24,925 bases of DNA from an uncultured Collinsella sp. (lineage in GTDB: Bacteria > Actinomycetota > Coriobacteriia > Coriobacteriales > Coriobacteriaceae): the NCBI GenBank assembly GCA_902490325.1, contig CABUDJ010000026.1, positions 1 through 24,925 on the forward strand, given 5' to 3'. The notes below the pieces were generated by a model. That model saw only the letters and a list, made by a program, of their open reading frames with translations. It ran no database searches and had not been told where the DNA came from. The translations under genes and the position numbers were made by a program. Positions 7,031 to 13,128 of the stretch are shown in pieces; the first letter of the stretch is position 1; the number at the start of each line of letters is the position of its first letter.

Positions 7031-7906
7031 ATGACGGCTGCTGCGGCTGTGGAGCCCACGGAGCTTGAAGAACTCATGAAAGCGCAGGCCGAGGCCGCGC
7101 GCGAGCGCGAGGTTGGGGATGCGACTCGCCCCACGGCAGAGGATCTTGCCGCCTCGCCGACGCGCATCGATGTCGAGGGCCTCGACCTGTTCTATGGCGA
7201 CCATCATGCGCTCAAGGACGTGAATATCAAGATCCGCGACAAGCAGATCACCTCGTTCATCGGTCCATCGGGCTGCGGCAAGTCGACGTTGCTGCGCTGC
7301 TTTAACCGCATGAACGACGGCATCAAGGATTGCCGCATCGAGGGCAAGATTGCGCTCGATGGTCAAGATATCCTGGGCGATTACGACATTTGCCGCCTTC
7401 GCCAGCGCGTGGGCATGGTGTTCCAGCGCCCCAACCCGTTTCCCATGAGCATCTACGACAACGTCGCGTATGGTCCGCGCGGCATGGGTGTGCGCGATCG
7501 CGCTGTGCTGGATGAGCTGGTCGAGGACTCCCTTCGTCGTGCTGCGCTATGGGATGAGGTCAAGGACAAGCTCAAAGAGTCGGGCCTGGGTCTTTCGGGT
7601 GGACAGCAGCAGCGCCTGTGCATCGCCCGCGCGCTTGCCGTGCAGCCCGACATTCTGCTGATGGACGAGCCGACCTCGGCACTCGACCCCGTGTCGACGC
7701 TGGTGGTTGAGCAGCTGGCCTGCGAGCTCAAGGAGGTCTGTACGCTCGTGGTCGTTACGCACAATATGCAGCAGGCGGCGCGTATCTCCGACTCGGTCGC
7801 GTTTTTCTTGCTGGGTGAGTTGGTGGAGCACGCGCCCACCGCGCAACTCTTCAAGAATCCGACCGATCCGCGCACGGCGGATTATTTGACGGGACGTTTT
7901 GGCTGA
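7031..7906 (+). CDS. pstB: Phosphate ABC transporter ATP-binding protein PstB
   Basis: The cytoplasmic ATPase that powers the high-affinity Pst phosphate importer. The Walker A motif GPSGCGKST (78-86), Q-loop in FQRPNPFPMS (131-140, a PstB hallmark), signature LSGGQQQR (188-195), Walker B ILLMDEP (208-214) and His244 of the H-loop are all intact. It has 291 residues, about 35-40 more than typical, because an acidic, Ala/Glu-rich stretch of about 43 residues precedes the ABC domain. ATG 7031 is chosen because GGAGG sits eight bases upstream; a GTG at 7016 would overlap that site. The pstS, pstC, pstA and phoU genes are not in the window. It is sandwiched between the VanRS-like and PhoBR-like pairs, all on one strand with gaps of 103 and 64 bases. 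Confidence 0.95.
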   Translation: MTAAAAVEPTELEELMKAQAEAAREREVGDATRPTAEDLAASPTRIDVEGLDLFYGDHHALKDVNIKIRDKQITSFIGPSGCGKSTLLRCFNRMNDGIKDCRIEGKIALDGQDILGDYDICRLRQRVGMVFQRPNPFPMSIYDNVAYGPRGMGVRDRAVLDELVEDSLRRAALWDEVKDKLKESGLGLSGGQQQRLCIARALAVQPDILLMDEPTSALDPVSTLVVEQLACELKEVCTLVVVTHNMQQAARISDSVAFFLLGELVEHAPTAQLFKNPTDPRTADYLTGRFG

Positions 7907-7916
7907 TACCATCTAG

Positions 7917-7930
7917 TAAAGGTACCTTTA
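7917..7930. promoter_or_regulatory. Perfect 14-bp palindrome before the PhoB-like gene
   Basis: TAAAGGTACCTTTA is a perfect palindrome in the 64-base gap between pstB and the response-regulator gene. A TAAGAT box (7935-7940) lies just downstream and could be a -10 element, which would put the palindrome between the -35 and -10 positions. This is a good place for an operator. The binding protein is unknown. Confidence 0.4.
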
Positions 7931-7970
7931 GGGTTAAGATGCGGTCATGCCGGCCGCAAAGGGGTTCAAC

Positions 7971-8699
7971 ATGATCTATTACGTCGAGGACGATGACAAC
8001 ATCAGGGATTTGACGGTCTATGCGCTGCGCAAGCAGGGGATTGAGGCCGAAGGCTTTTCGTGCGACGGTGAGTTTAAGGCTGCCGTGGCGCGACGGGTAC
8101 CCGATGCCGTCCTGCTCGACATCATGCTGCCCGATACCGATGGCTTGGCGATTATGCGTCGACTGCGTGCCGATCGCCTGACGGCGACGGTGCCCATCAT
8201 GATGCTTACCGCCAAGGATACCGAGCTCGACAAGGTGATGGCGCTCGATGGCGGTGCCGACGATTACCTGACTAAGCCGTTTTCGCTCATGGAGCTTGCG
8301 AGCCGCTGCCGCGCACTGCTGCGTCGCGGCGGCATGGTCAAGCAGGCGAGCGATGTGCTCAGCGTGGGCGACATCGTGCTCTCGCCCAGCCATCGCGAGG
8401 TGACCGTTGCCGGCGAGCCGCTTAAGCTCACCCTGCGCGAGTTCGACCTGCTCGAGTACCTCATGCGCAAGCCCGGCGTGGTTTTTACCCGCGAGTCGTT
8501 GCTGCAGAGCGTGTGGGGCTGGGACTTCGACGGCGGTTCGCGCACCGTTGACGTGCACGTGCAGACGCTTCGCCAAAAACTGGGCGAGCATGCCAGCGCC
8601 ATCGAGACCGTGCGCGGCGTGGGCTACCGCTTGGCCGAGCCTTCTGCCGGTGATGGTGCCGAAGGTGACGACACCGCGGCCACCGCATCGGAGGAGTAA
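7971..8699 (+). CDS. PhoB-like response regulator (OmpR/PhoB family)
   Basis: A 242-residue regulator. The receiver domain has the acidic cluster EDDD (6-9), phospho-acceptor Asp50 (LLDIMLPD), Thr80 and Lys102 (TKPF). A winged-helix domain follows (about 125-225) with the closing motif VRGVGYRLAEP. The last 20 residues are an unusual acidic tail, AGDGAEGDDTAATASEE. ATG 7971 has AAAGGGG six bases upstream; an ATG at 7947 would add eight residues but lacks a comparable site. Its position between pstB and a PhoR-like kinase suggests control of phosphate genes. That role is inferred from context, since OmpR-type regulators cannot be told apart reliably by sequence alone. Confidence 0.92.
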   Translation: MIYYVEDDDNIRDLTVYALRKQGIEAEGFSCDGEFKAAVARRVPDAVLLDIMLPDTDGLAIMRRLRADRLTATVPIMMLTAKDTELDKVMALDGGADDYLTKPFSLMELASRCRALLRRGGMVKQASDVLSVGDIVLSPSHREVTVAGEPLKLTLREFDLLEYLMRKPGVVFTRESLLQSVWGWDFDGGSRTVDVHVQTLRQKLGEHASAIETVRGVGYRLAEPSAGDGAEGDDTAATASEE

Positions 8700-8702
8700 C
8701 CC

Positions 8703-10127
8703 GTGGTCTTCGCCCCCCAGGGAAAACATACGCTGTCGCACCGCGTTTTTGTGACGATCTTTGTCTGCGCCATGGCGGTTATCGTGGCGTTTACGGTGCT
8801 GGGTGCGTTCTTTGTGCAAAACACCTTGGCGGATGCCACGAGTGCCGATCTGGCGCAGGAAACCGAGCTCATTGCTGCCGCCCTCGACGAGCAGCAGGAG
8901 CCCATCCCGTTCTTGCGTAGCCTCGATCGCGAGGACTTGCGCATCACGCTGATTAACAAGGATGGATCGGTTGCCTACGACAACGAGGCGTCGCCTTCCA
9001 CACTGCCCAACCATGGCGATCGCCCCGAGGTCATCGAGGCCTTTGAGAGTGGTTCGGGTTCCGCGGAGCGCGCAAGCTCTACGCTCGACGAGATTATGCT
9101 GTATCGCGCCGTCGCCCTTGATAACGGCCAGGTTGTCCGCTTGGCGCAGGCCCAGCCTGGCGTTGCGGCGATTTTGCTGTCGATGGTGGCGCCGATGCTG
9201 CTTATCGCAGCAGCGGGTGCGGTACTCTCGTTTTTTATGGCGCGCCGCGAGTCCCGTGCCATCATCGCGCCGTTGCAAGAGGTGGATTTGGACCACCCAC
9301 GCCGTAGCTATGAGCACGCCTATGCCGAGATGGTCCCCATGCTTGAGCGTATCGAGTCGCAGCGCCAGGAACTCAAGCGCCAAATGGCGGTGCTGGCGGA
9401 CAACGACCGTATGCGCCGCGAGTTCACGGCGAATATCACCCATGAGCTCAAGACGCCGCTTACGGCGATTTCGGGCTATGCCGAGCTCATCGCAAACGGC
9501 ATGGTCGAGGGCGAGGGCGACCTGCGCAACTTTGGCGGTCGCATCTATCGTGAGGCGGGCCGCTTGGCAGCGCTTGTCAACGATATCCTTACGCTGTCTA
9601 ACTTGGACGAGGCCGAGCGTGCAACTGAGGGCGAGGCGGTGCCCATTGGTTCCACGGAGCCTATTGAGCTCTCGCGTGCCATCTACGCGGTTGAGCAGCG
9701 TCTTGAACAGGTCGCCCGTCAGGCGAATGTGACGATAAGTCATGAGACCAAGCCTGTGGTCATCGAAGGCGTGTCGCGCTTGATTGACGAGCTCATCTAT
9801 AATCTGGCGAGCAACGCCATCCGCTACAATCGACCCGGCGGTGCGGTTACGCTGCAGTGCGGCACCAACGACGAAGGCCATCCGTTCCTTGCGGTCGCCG
9901 ACACGGGAATCGGTATCGCGCCTGAAGAACAGGGCAAGGTATTTGAGCGGTTCTATTGCGTGGACAAGAGTAGGTCCAAGGCGCGCGGCGGAACCGGTCT
10001 GGGGCTTGCAATTGTCAAGCATGCGGCCCTGTATCATCACGCCACGCTCGATCTGTCGAGCGAGTTGGGCGTGGGAACCACCATTACGGTGACGTTTCCC
10101 ATACGGCAGGACGAGCCATTCGCATAG
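8703..10127 (+). CDS. PhoR-like sensor histidine kinase
   Basis: A 474-residue kinase. TM1 is at about 14-38 and TM2 at about 154-180, enclosing an extracytoplasmic sensor domain of roughly 115 residues. The HisKA domain has His247 (ITHELKTPLTAISGY). The ATPase domain has the N box (Asn371 in NLASNAIRYN), G1 box DTGIGI (400-405) and G2 box GGTGLGL (429-435). The linker after TM2 is too short and diverged for me to call a HAMP or PAS domain. GTG 8703 is the start: GGAGGAG at 8690-8696 overlaps the end of the regulator gene, six bases before it. Only three bases separate the two genes, so they are translationally linked. A hairpin follows the stop codon. Confidence 0.93.
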   Translation: MVFAPQGKHTLSHRVFVTIFVCAMAVIVAFTVLGAFFVQNTLADATSADLAQETELIAAALDEQQEPIPFLRSLDREDLRITLINKDGSVAYDNEASPSTLPNHGDRPEVIEAFESGSGSAERASSTLDEIMLYRAVALDNGQVVRLAQAQPGVAAILLSMVAPMLLIAAAGAVLSFFMARRESRAIIAPLQEVDLDHPRRSYEHAYAEMVPMLERIESQRQELKRQMAVLADNDRMRREFTANITHELKTPLTAISGYAELIANGMVEGEGDLRNFGGRIYREAGRLAALVNDILTLSNLDEAERATEGEAVPIGSTEPIELSRAIYAVEQRLEQVARQANVTISHETKPVVIEGVSRLIDELIYNLASNAIRYNRPGGAVTLQCGTNDEGHPFLAVADTGIGIAPEEQGKVFERFYCVDKSRSKARGGTGLGLAIVKHAALYHHATLDLSSELGVGTTITVTFPIRQDEPFA

Positions 10128-10152
10128 CGATACAACATAGATATTGATGCAG

Positions 10153-10187
10153 ACGCCGCATTTGACTTTCGGGTGCGGCGTTGTTGT
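10153..10187 (+). terminator. Probable terminator after the PhoR-like gene
   Basis: ACGCCGCA (10153-10160) pairs with TGCGGCGT (10174-10181) across a 13-base loop. The tail TGTTGTGCAATTTT is only moderately T-rich. It is in the right place to end the pstB-phoBR unit. Confidence 0.6.
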
Positions 10188-10246
10188 GCAATTTTACGAT
10201 TGCTTCCGACATTTTTACAGGAGAGCCTGTTTCTTATGTATAGAGT

Positions 10247-10275
10247 TTGGTCTCGGTAAAAAGATGCGATAACAT
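10247..10275 (+). promoter_or_regulatory. Candidate promoter of the polysaccharide-control operon
   Basis: TTGGTC (10247-10252) and TAACAT (10270-10275) have 17-base spacing, about 48 bases before the first gene. Each matches consensus at three or four of six positions. A TTTACA/TATAGA pair slightly upstream is an alternative. Confidence 0.35.
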
Positions 10276-10322
10276 ACGGACAGTTTTGTCAATCCGAACT
10301 GGGGAAATGAAAGGCAAGCTGC

Positions 10323-10979
10323 ATGACCCTTCTCGAACTGTTCCAGCTGCTGAAGAAGCACCTTAAGCTGGTCATCACCCTTCCGGTGGTCTGCGCGATC
10401 GCCATGGGCATCGTGTCCTTCGTTGCGATGGACAACACCTACACCGCGACGACGAGCATGTACATTCTCGCCAAAACCGACGATAGCGGTCAGATGAGCT
10501 ACAACGATCTCTCGGCGAGCCAGATGCTTTCCAACGATATCGCCACACTGCTGGATAGCGATAGCGTTAAGAGCGGCGCCGCCAAGGAACTGGGCCTCAC
10601 CGATCTGGATGACTACAAGGTGTCTGTTTCCTCCGAGACCACCACGCGTGTCATTACGCTTTCGGTTACCGGCACCGATGCCAAGGAGACGGCTAAGGTC
10701 GCAAAGGCCATGGCCAGCTCGGTGAGTACGGTCGCTCAGAACGTCGGCGCTGCCCAGAGCATCAACGTTATCGACGAGGCTAAGACCCCCGAAGCCCCCA
10801 GCGGTCCCAAGCGTATGCTGTACGTTGCTGTCGCGTTCCTCGCGGGCATCTTTATCGCAGTTGCCTATGTCGTTTTGGCAGACATGCTCAATACCCGCAT
10901 CCGCGGTGCCGAAGAGGCAGAAGAGCTCCTGGGCATTCCCGTTGTTGGCCGAATTCCGGCTATGAAAGGTGGTAAATAG
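10323..10979 (+). CDS. Polysaccharide chain-length determinant (Wzz/CpsC-type BY-kinase adaptor)
   Basis: A 218-residue membrane protein with a Wzz-type fold. TM1 is at about 14-36. The extracytoplasmic domain is about 37-163 and includes a conserved-type start NTYTATTSMYIL. A proline-rich PEAPSGPKR precedes TM2 at about 165-187, and a short cytoplasmic tail ends in IPVVGRIPAMKGGK. In Gram-positive bacteria such proteins set polymer length and activate the cytoplasmic tyrosine kinase encoded next to them. Here the kinase starts two bases after this stop codon. AAAGG lies eight bases before the ATG. The small tail, lacking an ATPase domain, shows the split two-protein form typical of Gram-positive systems. 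Confidence 0.9.
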   Translation: MTLLELFQLLKKHLKLVITLPVVCAIAMGIVSFVAMDNTYTATTSMYILAKTDDSGQMSYNDLSASQMLSNDIATLLDSDSVKSGAAKELGLTDLDDYKVSVSSETTTRVITLSVTGTDAKETAKVAKAMASSVSTVAQNVGAAQSINVIDEAKTPEAPSGPKRMLYVAVAFLAGIFIAVAYVVLADMLNTRIRGAEEAEELLGIPVVGRIPAMKGGK

Positions 10980-10981
10980 GC

Positions 10982-11719
10982 ATGGCTAAGGCAAAGAACA
11001 CCGATAAGCTCGTTGTACAGAATGCCGCCAAGACCCTTCTGGCCAACATCCGCTTTGCGAGCGTGGACGACCCCATTCGCACCATCACCGTTACCTCCTC
11101 GATTCCCAACGAGGGCAAGTCTACGGTTTCCATTAACCTTGCTCAGGCAATCGCCACGAGCGGCAAGTCCGTGCTCCTGGTCGAGGCCGATATGCGCCGC
11201 AGGTCCCTTTCCGATATGCTCGGCGTTCGTTCGCGCGGCGGACTCTATGCGGTTCTTTCCGAGCAGATCTCCATTGACCAGGCAATTGTCGAGACGGGTC
11301 AGAAGAACTTCTACTTCCTCGATGCCGAGCCGCATATTCCCAATCCTGCCGACATCATCGTCTCTCACCGCTTTGCCAAGCTGGTAAAGGCACTGTCCGC
11401 CAAGTTCCAGTACGTCATCTTTGATGCTCCCCCGGTCGGCACCTTCATCGATGCTGCCGAGATCGCAAGTCTGACCGACGGCACGCTGTTCGTGGTGCGC
11501 GAGGACTTCACCAAGCGTGAGGAGGCACTCAACGCTATCGGCCAGCTTAAGAAGTCCGAGAAGGTCAAGCTCATCGGTACCGTTATGAACTACTGCGAGA
11601 CCGAGACCAGCGAGTACTACTACTCCTACTACACCAAGGACGGTAAGAAGGTTAAGAAGGGCTCCGACGATCAGGGGACTTCCAAAAAGGGCATCTTCAC
11701 CAACCGAGCAAACGTTTAG
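10982..11719 (+). CDS. Tyrosine-protein kinase of the CpsD/CapB (BY-kinase) family
   Basis: A 245-residue cytoplasmic BY-kinase. It has the Walker A motif SSIPNEGKST (39-48), Walker A' LLVEADMRR (65-73) and Walker B VIFDAPP (145-151). A C-terminal tyrosine cluster, SEYYYSYY (210-217), is the expected autophosphorylation site. About 28 residues rich in Lys and polar residues follow the cluster, a longer tail than many relatives. In known systems, phosphorylation cycles of this kinase, together with the CpsC-type adaptor and a phosphatase, control assembly of capsule or exopolysaccharide. Both partners flank it here. Confidence 0.93.
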   Translation: MAKAKNTDKLVVQNAAKTLLANIRFASVDDPIRTITVTSSIPNEGKSTVSINLAQAIATSGKSVLLVEADMRRRSLSDMLGVRSRGGLYAVLSEQISIDQAIVETGQKNFYFLDAEPHIPNPADIIVSHRFAKLVKALSAKFQYVIFDAPPVGTFIDAAEIASLTDGTLFVVREDFTKREEALNAIGQLKKSEKVKLIGTVMNYCETETSEYYYSYYTKDGKKVKKGSDDQGTSKKGIFTNRANV

Positions 11720-11736
11720 TTGATTAAGGCTGACCT

Positions 11737-12387
11737 ATGCGTGACATTCATTGCCATATCTTGCCGGGTGTAGACGACGGCGCCGCCGATCTCGATGAGA
11801 GCTTGGCGATGCTCGAGGCTGCCAAGCGGGCCGGTGTAACCAGAATCGTTTGCACTCCTCACTGCCGTGATCCCTATTTTGATTACGACAAGATGTGGGA
11901 TGCCTTTGAGCTGCTGCGTGATAACGCTGACGGTTTTCCGCTCCAGATGGGCTTCGAGGTCAACCATCGAAAGCTTGTTGAGCTTGGTATCGATGCTGCG
12001 GAGCACTTGCATTTCGATGGAACCAACGAGTTTCTGCTCGAGCTTTCGACGCATGCCGATGCGTATGCGTTTAGAGAGTACGAGAACACGATTTACGATT
12101 TGCAGTGCCGTGGCTACCAGGTGATCATCGCTCATCCTGAGCGCTATCGTGCGGTTCAAAAGGATGTAAGCGTGGCGGAGCGTCTGGTCGATATGGGCTG
12201 CAAGCTGCAGGCTTCGGCGGACTTTATTGCCGGCGGTCGCTTTGGTCGCGAGAAAAAGCCGGCACAGCGTCTGTTTGATCAGAACCTGTACAGTTTCATC
12301 GCGAGCGATGCCCATAACGTGGGTCATTACGATTGCCTGGCGAAGGCTCGCGCGAAGTTTAGCGTGCGCGGAGCTCATTTTCGCTAA
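11737..12387 (+). CDS. PHP-type protein-tyrosine phosphatase (CpsB/CapC/YwqE family)
   Basis: A 216-residue metal-dependent phosphatase that would dephosphorylate the upstream kinase. PHP-domain metal ligands are visible: HCH (5-7) in HCHILPGVDDG, His42 in CTPHC, His133 in IIAHPERY, and Asp191/His193 in SDAHN. The length is slightly below the usual 240-255 residues. AAGG lies in a GATTAAGGCTGACCT leader before the ATG, 17 bases after the kinase stop codon, so it is the third gene of the operon. No glycosyltransferase, flippase or polymerase follows, so the polymer regulated must be made elsewhere on the chromosome. Confidence 0.92.
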   Translation: MRDIHCHILPGVDDGAADLDESLAMLEAAKRAGVTRIVCTPHCRDPYFDYDKMWDAFELLRDNADGFPLQMGFEVNHRKLVELGIDAAEHLHFDGTNEFLLELSTHADAYAFREYENTIYDLQCRGYQVIIAHPERYRAVQKDVSVAERLVDMGCKLQASADFIAGGRFGREKKPAQRLFDQNLYSFIASDAHNVGHYDCLAKARAKFSVRGAHFR

Positions 12388-12426
12388 AATCTGTCCCTAA
12401 CGTTCGCATTGAATGAAAGGGCAGCC

Positions 12427-12927
12427 ATGGATATCCAACTTAAGACGGGATGCTTTGATGACGCGGCGTTGGTGCGCCGCGTCGTTTTTATGGACGAGCA
12501 GGGCTACGAGAATGAGTTCGACGCTATCGACGAGGATCAGAACTGCATTCATGTGACGCTCTATGTAGACGGCAAGATTGCCGGTTGCTCGCGTGTGTTT
12601 CCCGAAGAGCTTGAGCGCGCGGCTGACGCAGAGGCGCCGGTGTCACCGGCGTGCGACTTGGACGAAGGCATCGCGGCGGGGGAGACCTATATTATGGGGC
12701 GTGTGGCTGTGCTGCCGAGCATGCGCCGTCGCGGTCTGGCGAGCAAAATCGTTGAGGCCAGTGATGCCGCCGCGCGCGATGCCGGTGCCAAGCTCATAAA
12801 ACTGCACGCTCAAGAATATGTCCTGCCGCTCTATGCCAAGGCGGGCTACACGCAGATCGCGCCGGTAGATTACGAGGACGAAGGCCAGCCCCATGCCTGG
12901 ATGGCCAAACGCGTGAGCGACAGATAG
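12427..12927 (+). CDS. GNAT-family N-acetyltransferase (ElaA-like)
   Basis: A 166-residue single-domain acetyltransferase. The acetyl-CoA binding segment is RVAVLPSMRRRGLASKI (92-108), with the R-x-x-G-x-A core in RRRGLA. The late segment YAKAGYTQIAPVDYEDEGQPH is typical of ElaA-like members. The substrate cannot be predicted. ATG 12427 is chosen because AAAGGG stands six bases upstream; a TTG at 12409 is in frame but lacks a site. It lies 39 bases after the phosphatase gene. A TAAAAT box overlaps that gene's stop codon, so it may have its own promoter or be cotranscribed. Confidence 0.9.
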   Translation: MDIQLKTGCFDDAALVRRVVFMDEQGYENEFDAIDEDQNCIHVTLYVDGKIAGCSRVFPEELERAADAEAPVSPACDLDEGIAAGETYIMGRVAVLPSMRRRGLASKIVEASDAAARDAGAKLIKLHAQEYVLPLYAKAGYTQIAPVDYEDEGQPHAWMAKRVSDR

Positions 12928-12940
12928 GGACGTTCCTTTT

Positions 12941-12950
12941 CTGCCGGCAG
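12941..12950. repeat. Perfect 10-bp palindrome CTGCCGGCAG
   Basis: It follows the GNAT stop codon by 13 bases and is followed by GGGGGG rather than a T-run, so it is not a terminator. No other function is evident. Confidence 0.25.
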
Positions 12951-12990
12951 GGGGGGCACTCCTTGGCAATTGGCGCATCGGAGCGTTTGG

Positions 12991-13016
12991 ACATACAGTT
13001 TTTCGATTCCGTATGT
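12991..13016. promoter_or_regulatory. Inverted repeat upstream of htpG
   Basis: ACATAC (12991-12996) and GTATGT (13011-13016) form a 6-bp inverted repeat with a 14-base spacer, overlapping a TTGGAC box. It resembles an operator for a dimeric repressor. It is not a CIRCE element, which would be TTAGCACTC-N9-GAGTGCTAA. Confidence 0.3.
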
Positions 13017-13036
13017 ATATATGCGCGCTAATGGGT

Positions 13037-13044
13037 TATAAAAT
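13037..13044 (+). promoter_or_regulatory. Candidate -10 region of htpG (TATAAAAT)
   Basis: TATAAAAT lies 85 bases before the htpG start. No matching -35 was found at standard spacing. If it is used, the transcript starts near 13050 and carries a leader of about 80 bases that contains the hairpin at 13074-13098. Confidence 0.45.
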
Positions 13045-13073
13045 CTAAGTCTGAACATAGCAGGTCTGCGATG

Positions 13074-13098
13074 CGGCTCGGGCAACCGGGCCGTTTTT
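13074..13098 (+). terminator. Terminator-like hairpin in the htpG leader
   Basis: CGGCTCGG (13074-13081) pairs at all eight positions with CCGGGCCG (13086-13093), one pair being T-G, around a GCAA tetraloop, followed by TTTTT. It has the form of an intrinsic terminator, yet it lies between the only promoter-like sequence and the htpG start codon, 31 bases ahead of the ATG. It could be an attenuator or a small-RNA terminator. Confidence 0.65.
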
Positions 13099-13128
13099 GC
13101 GGACGGGGGTAGCGCGAAAGGACTGCAC

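Noticed and set aside
7851..10040. Minus-strand 729-residue open frame
   Set aside because: It is antisense to the PhoBR-like genes, which have full sets of catalytic motifs. Its protein is rich in His, Arg and Gln with no family signature, a typical product of GC-biased codons.
12991..13016. CIRCE heat-shock operator for htpG
   Set aside because: The inverted repeat ACATAC-N14-GTATGT does not match the CIRCE sequence or its 9-base spacer.
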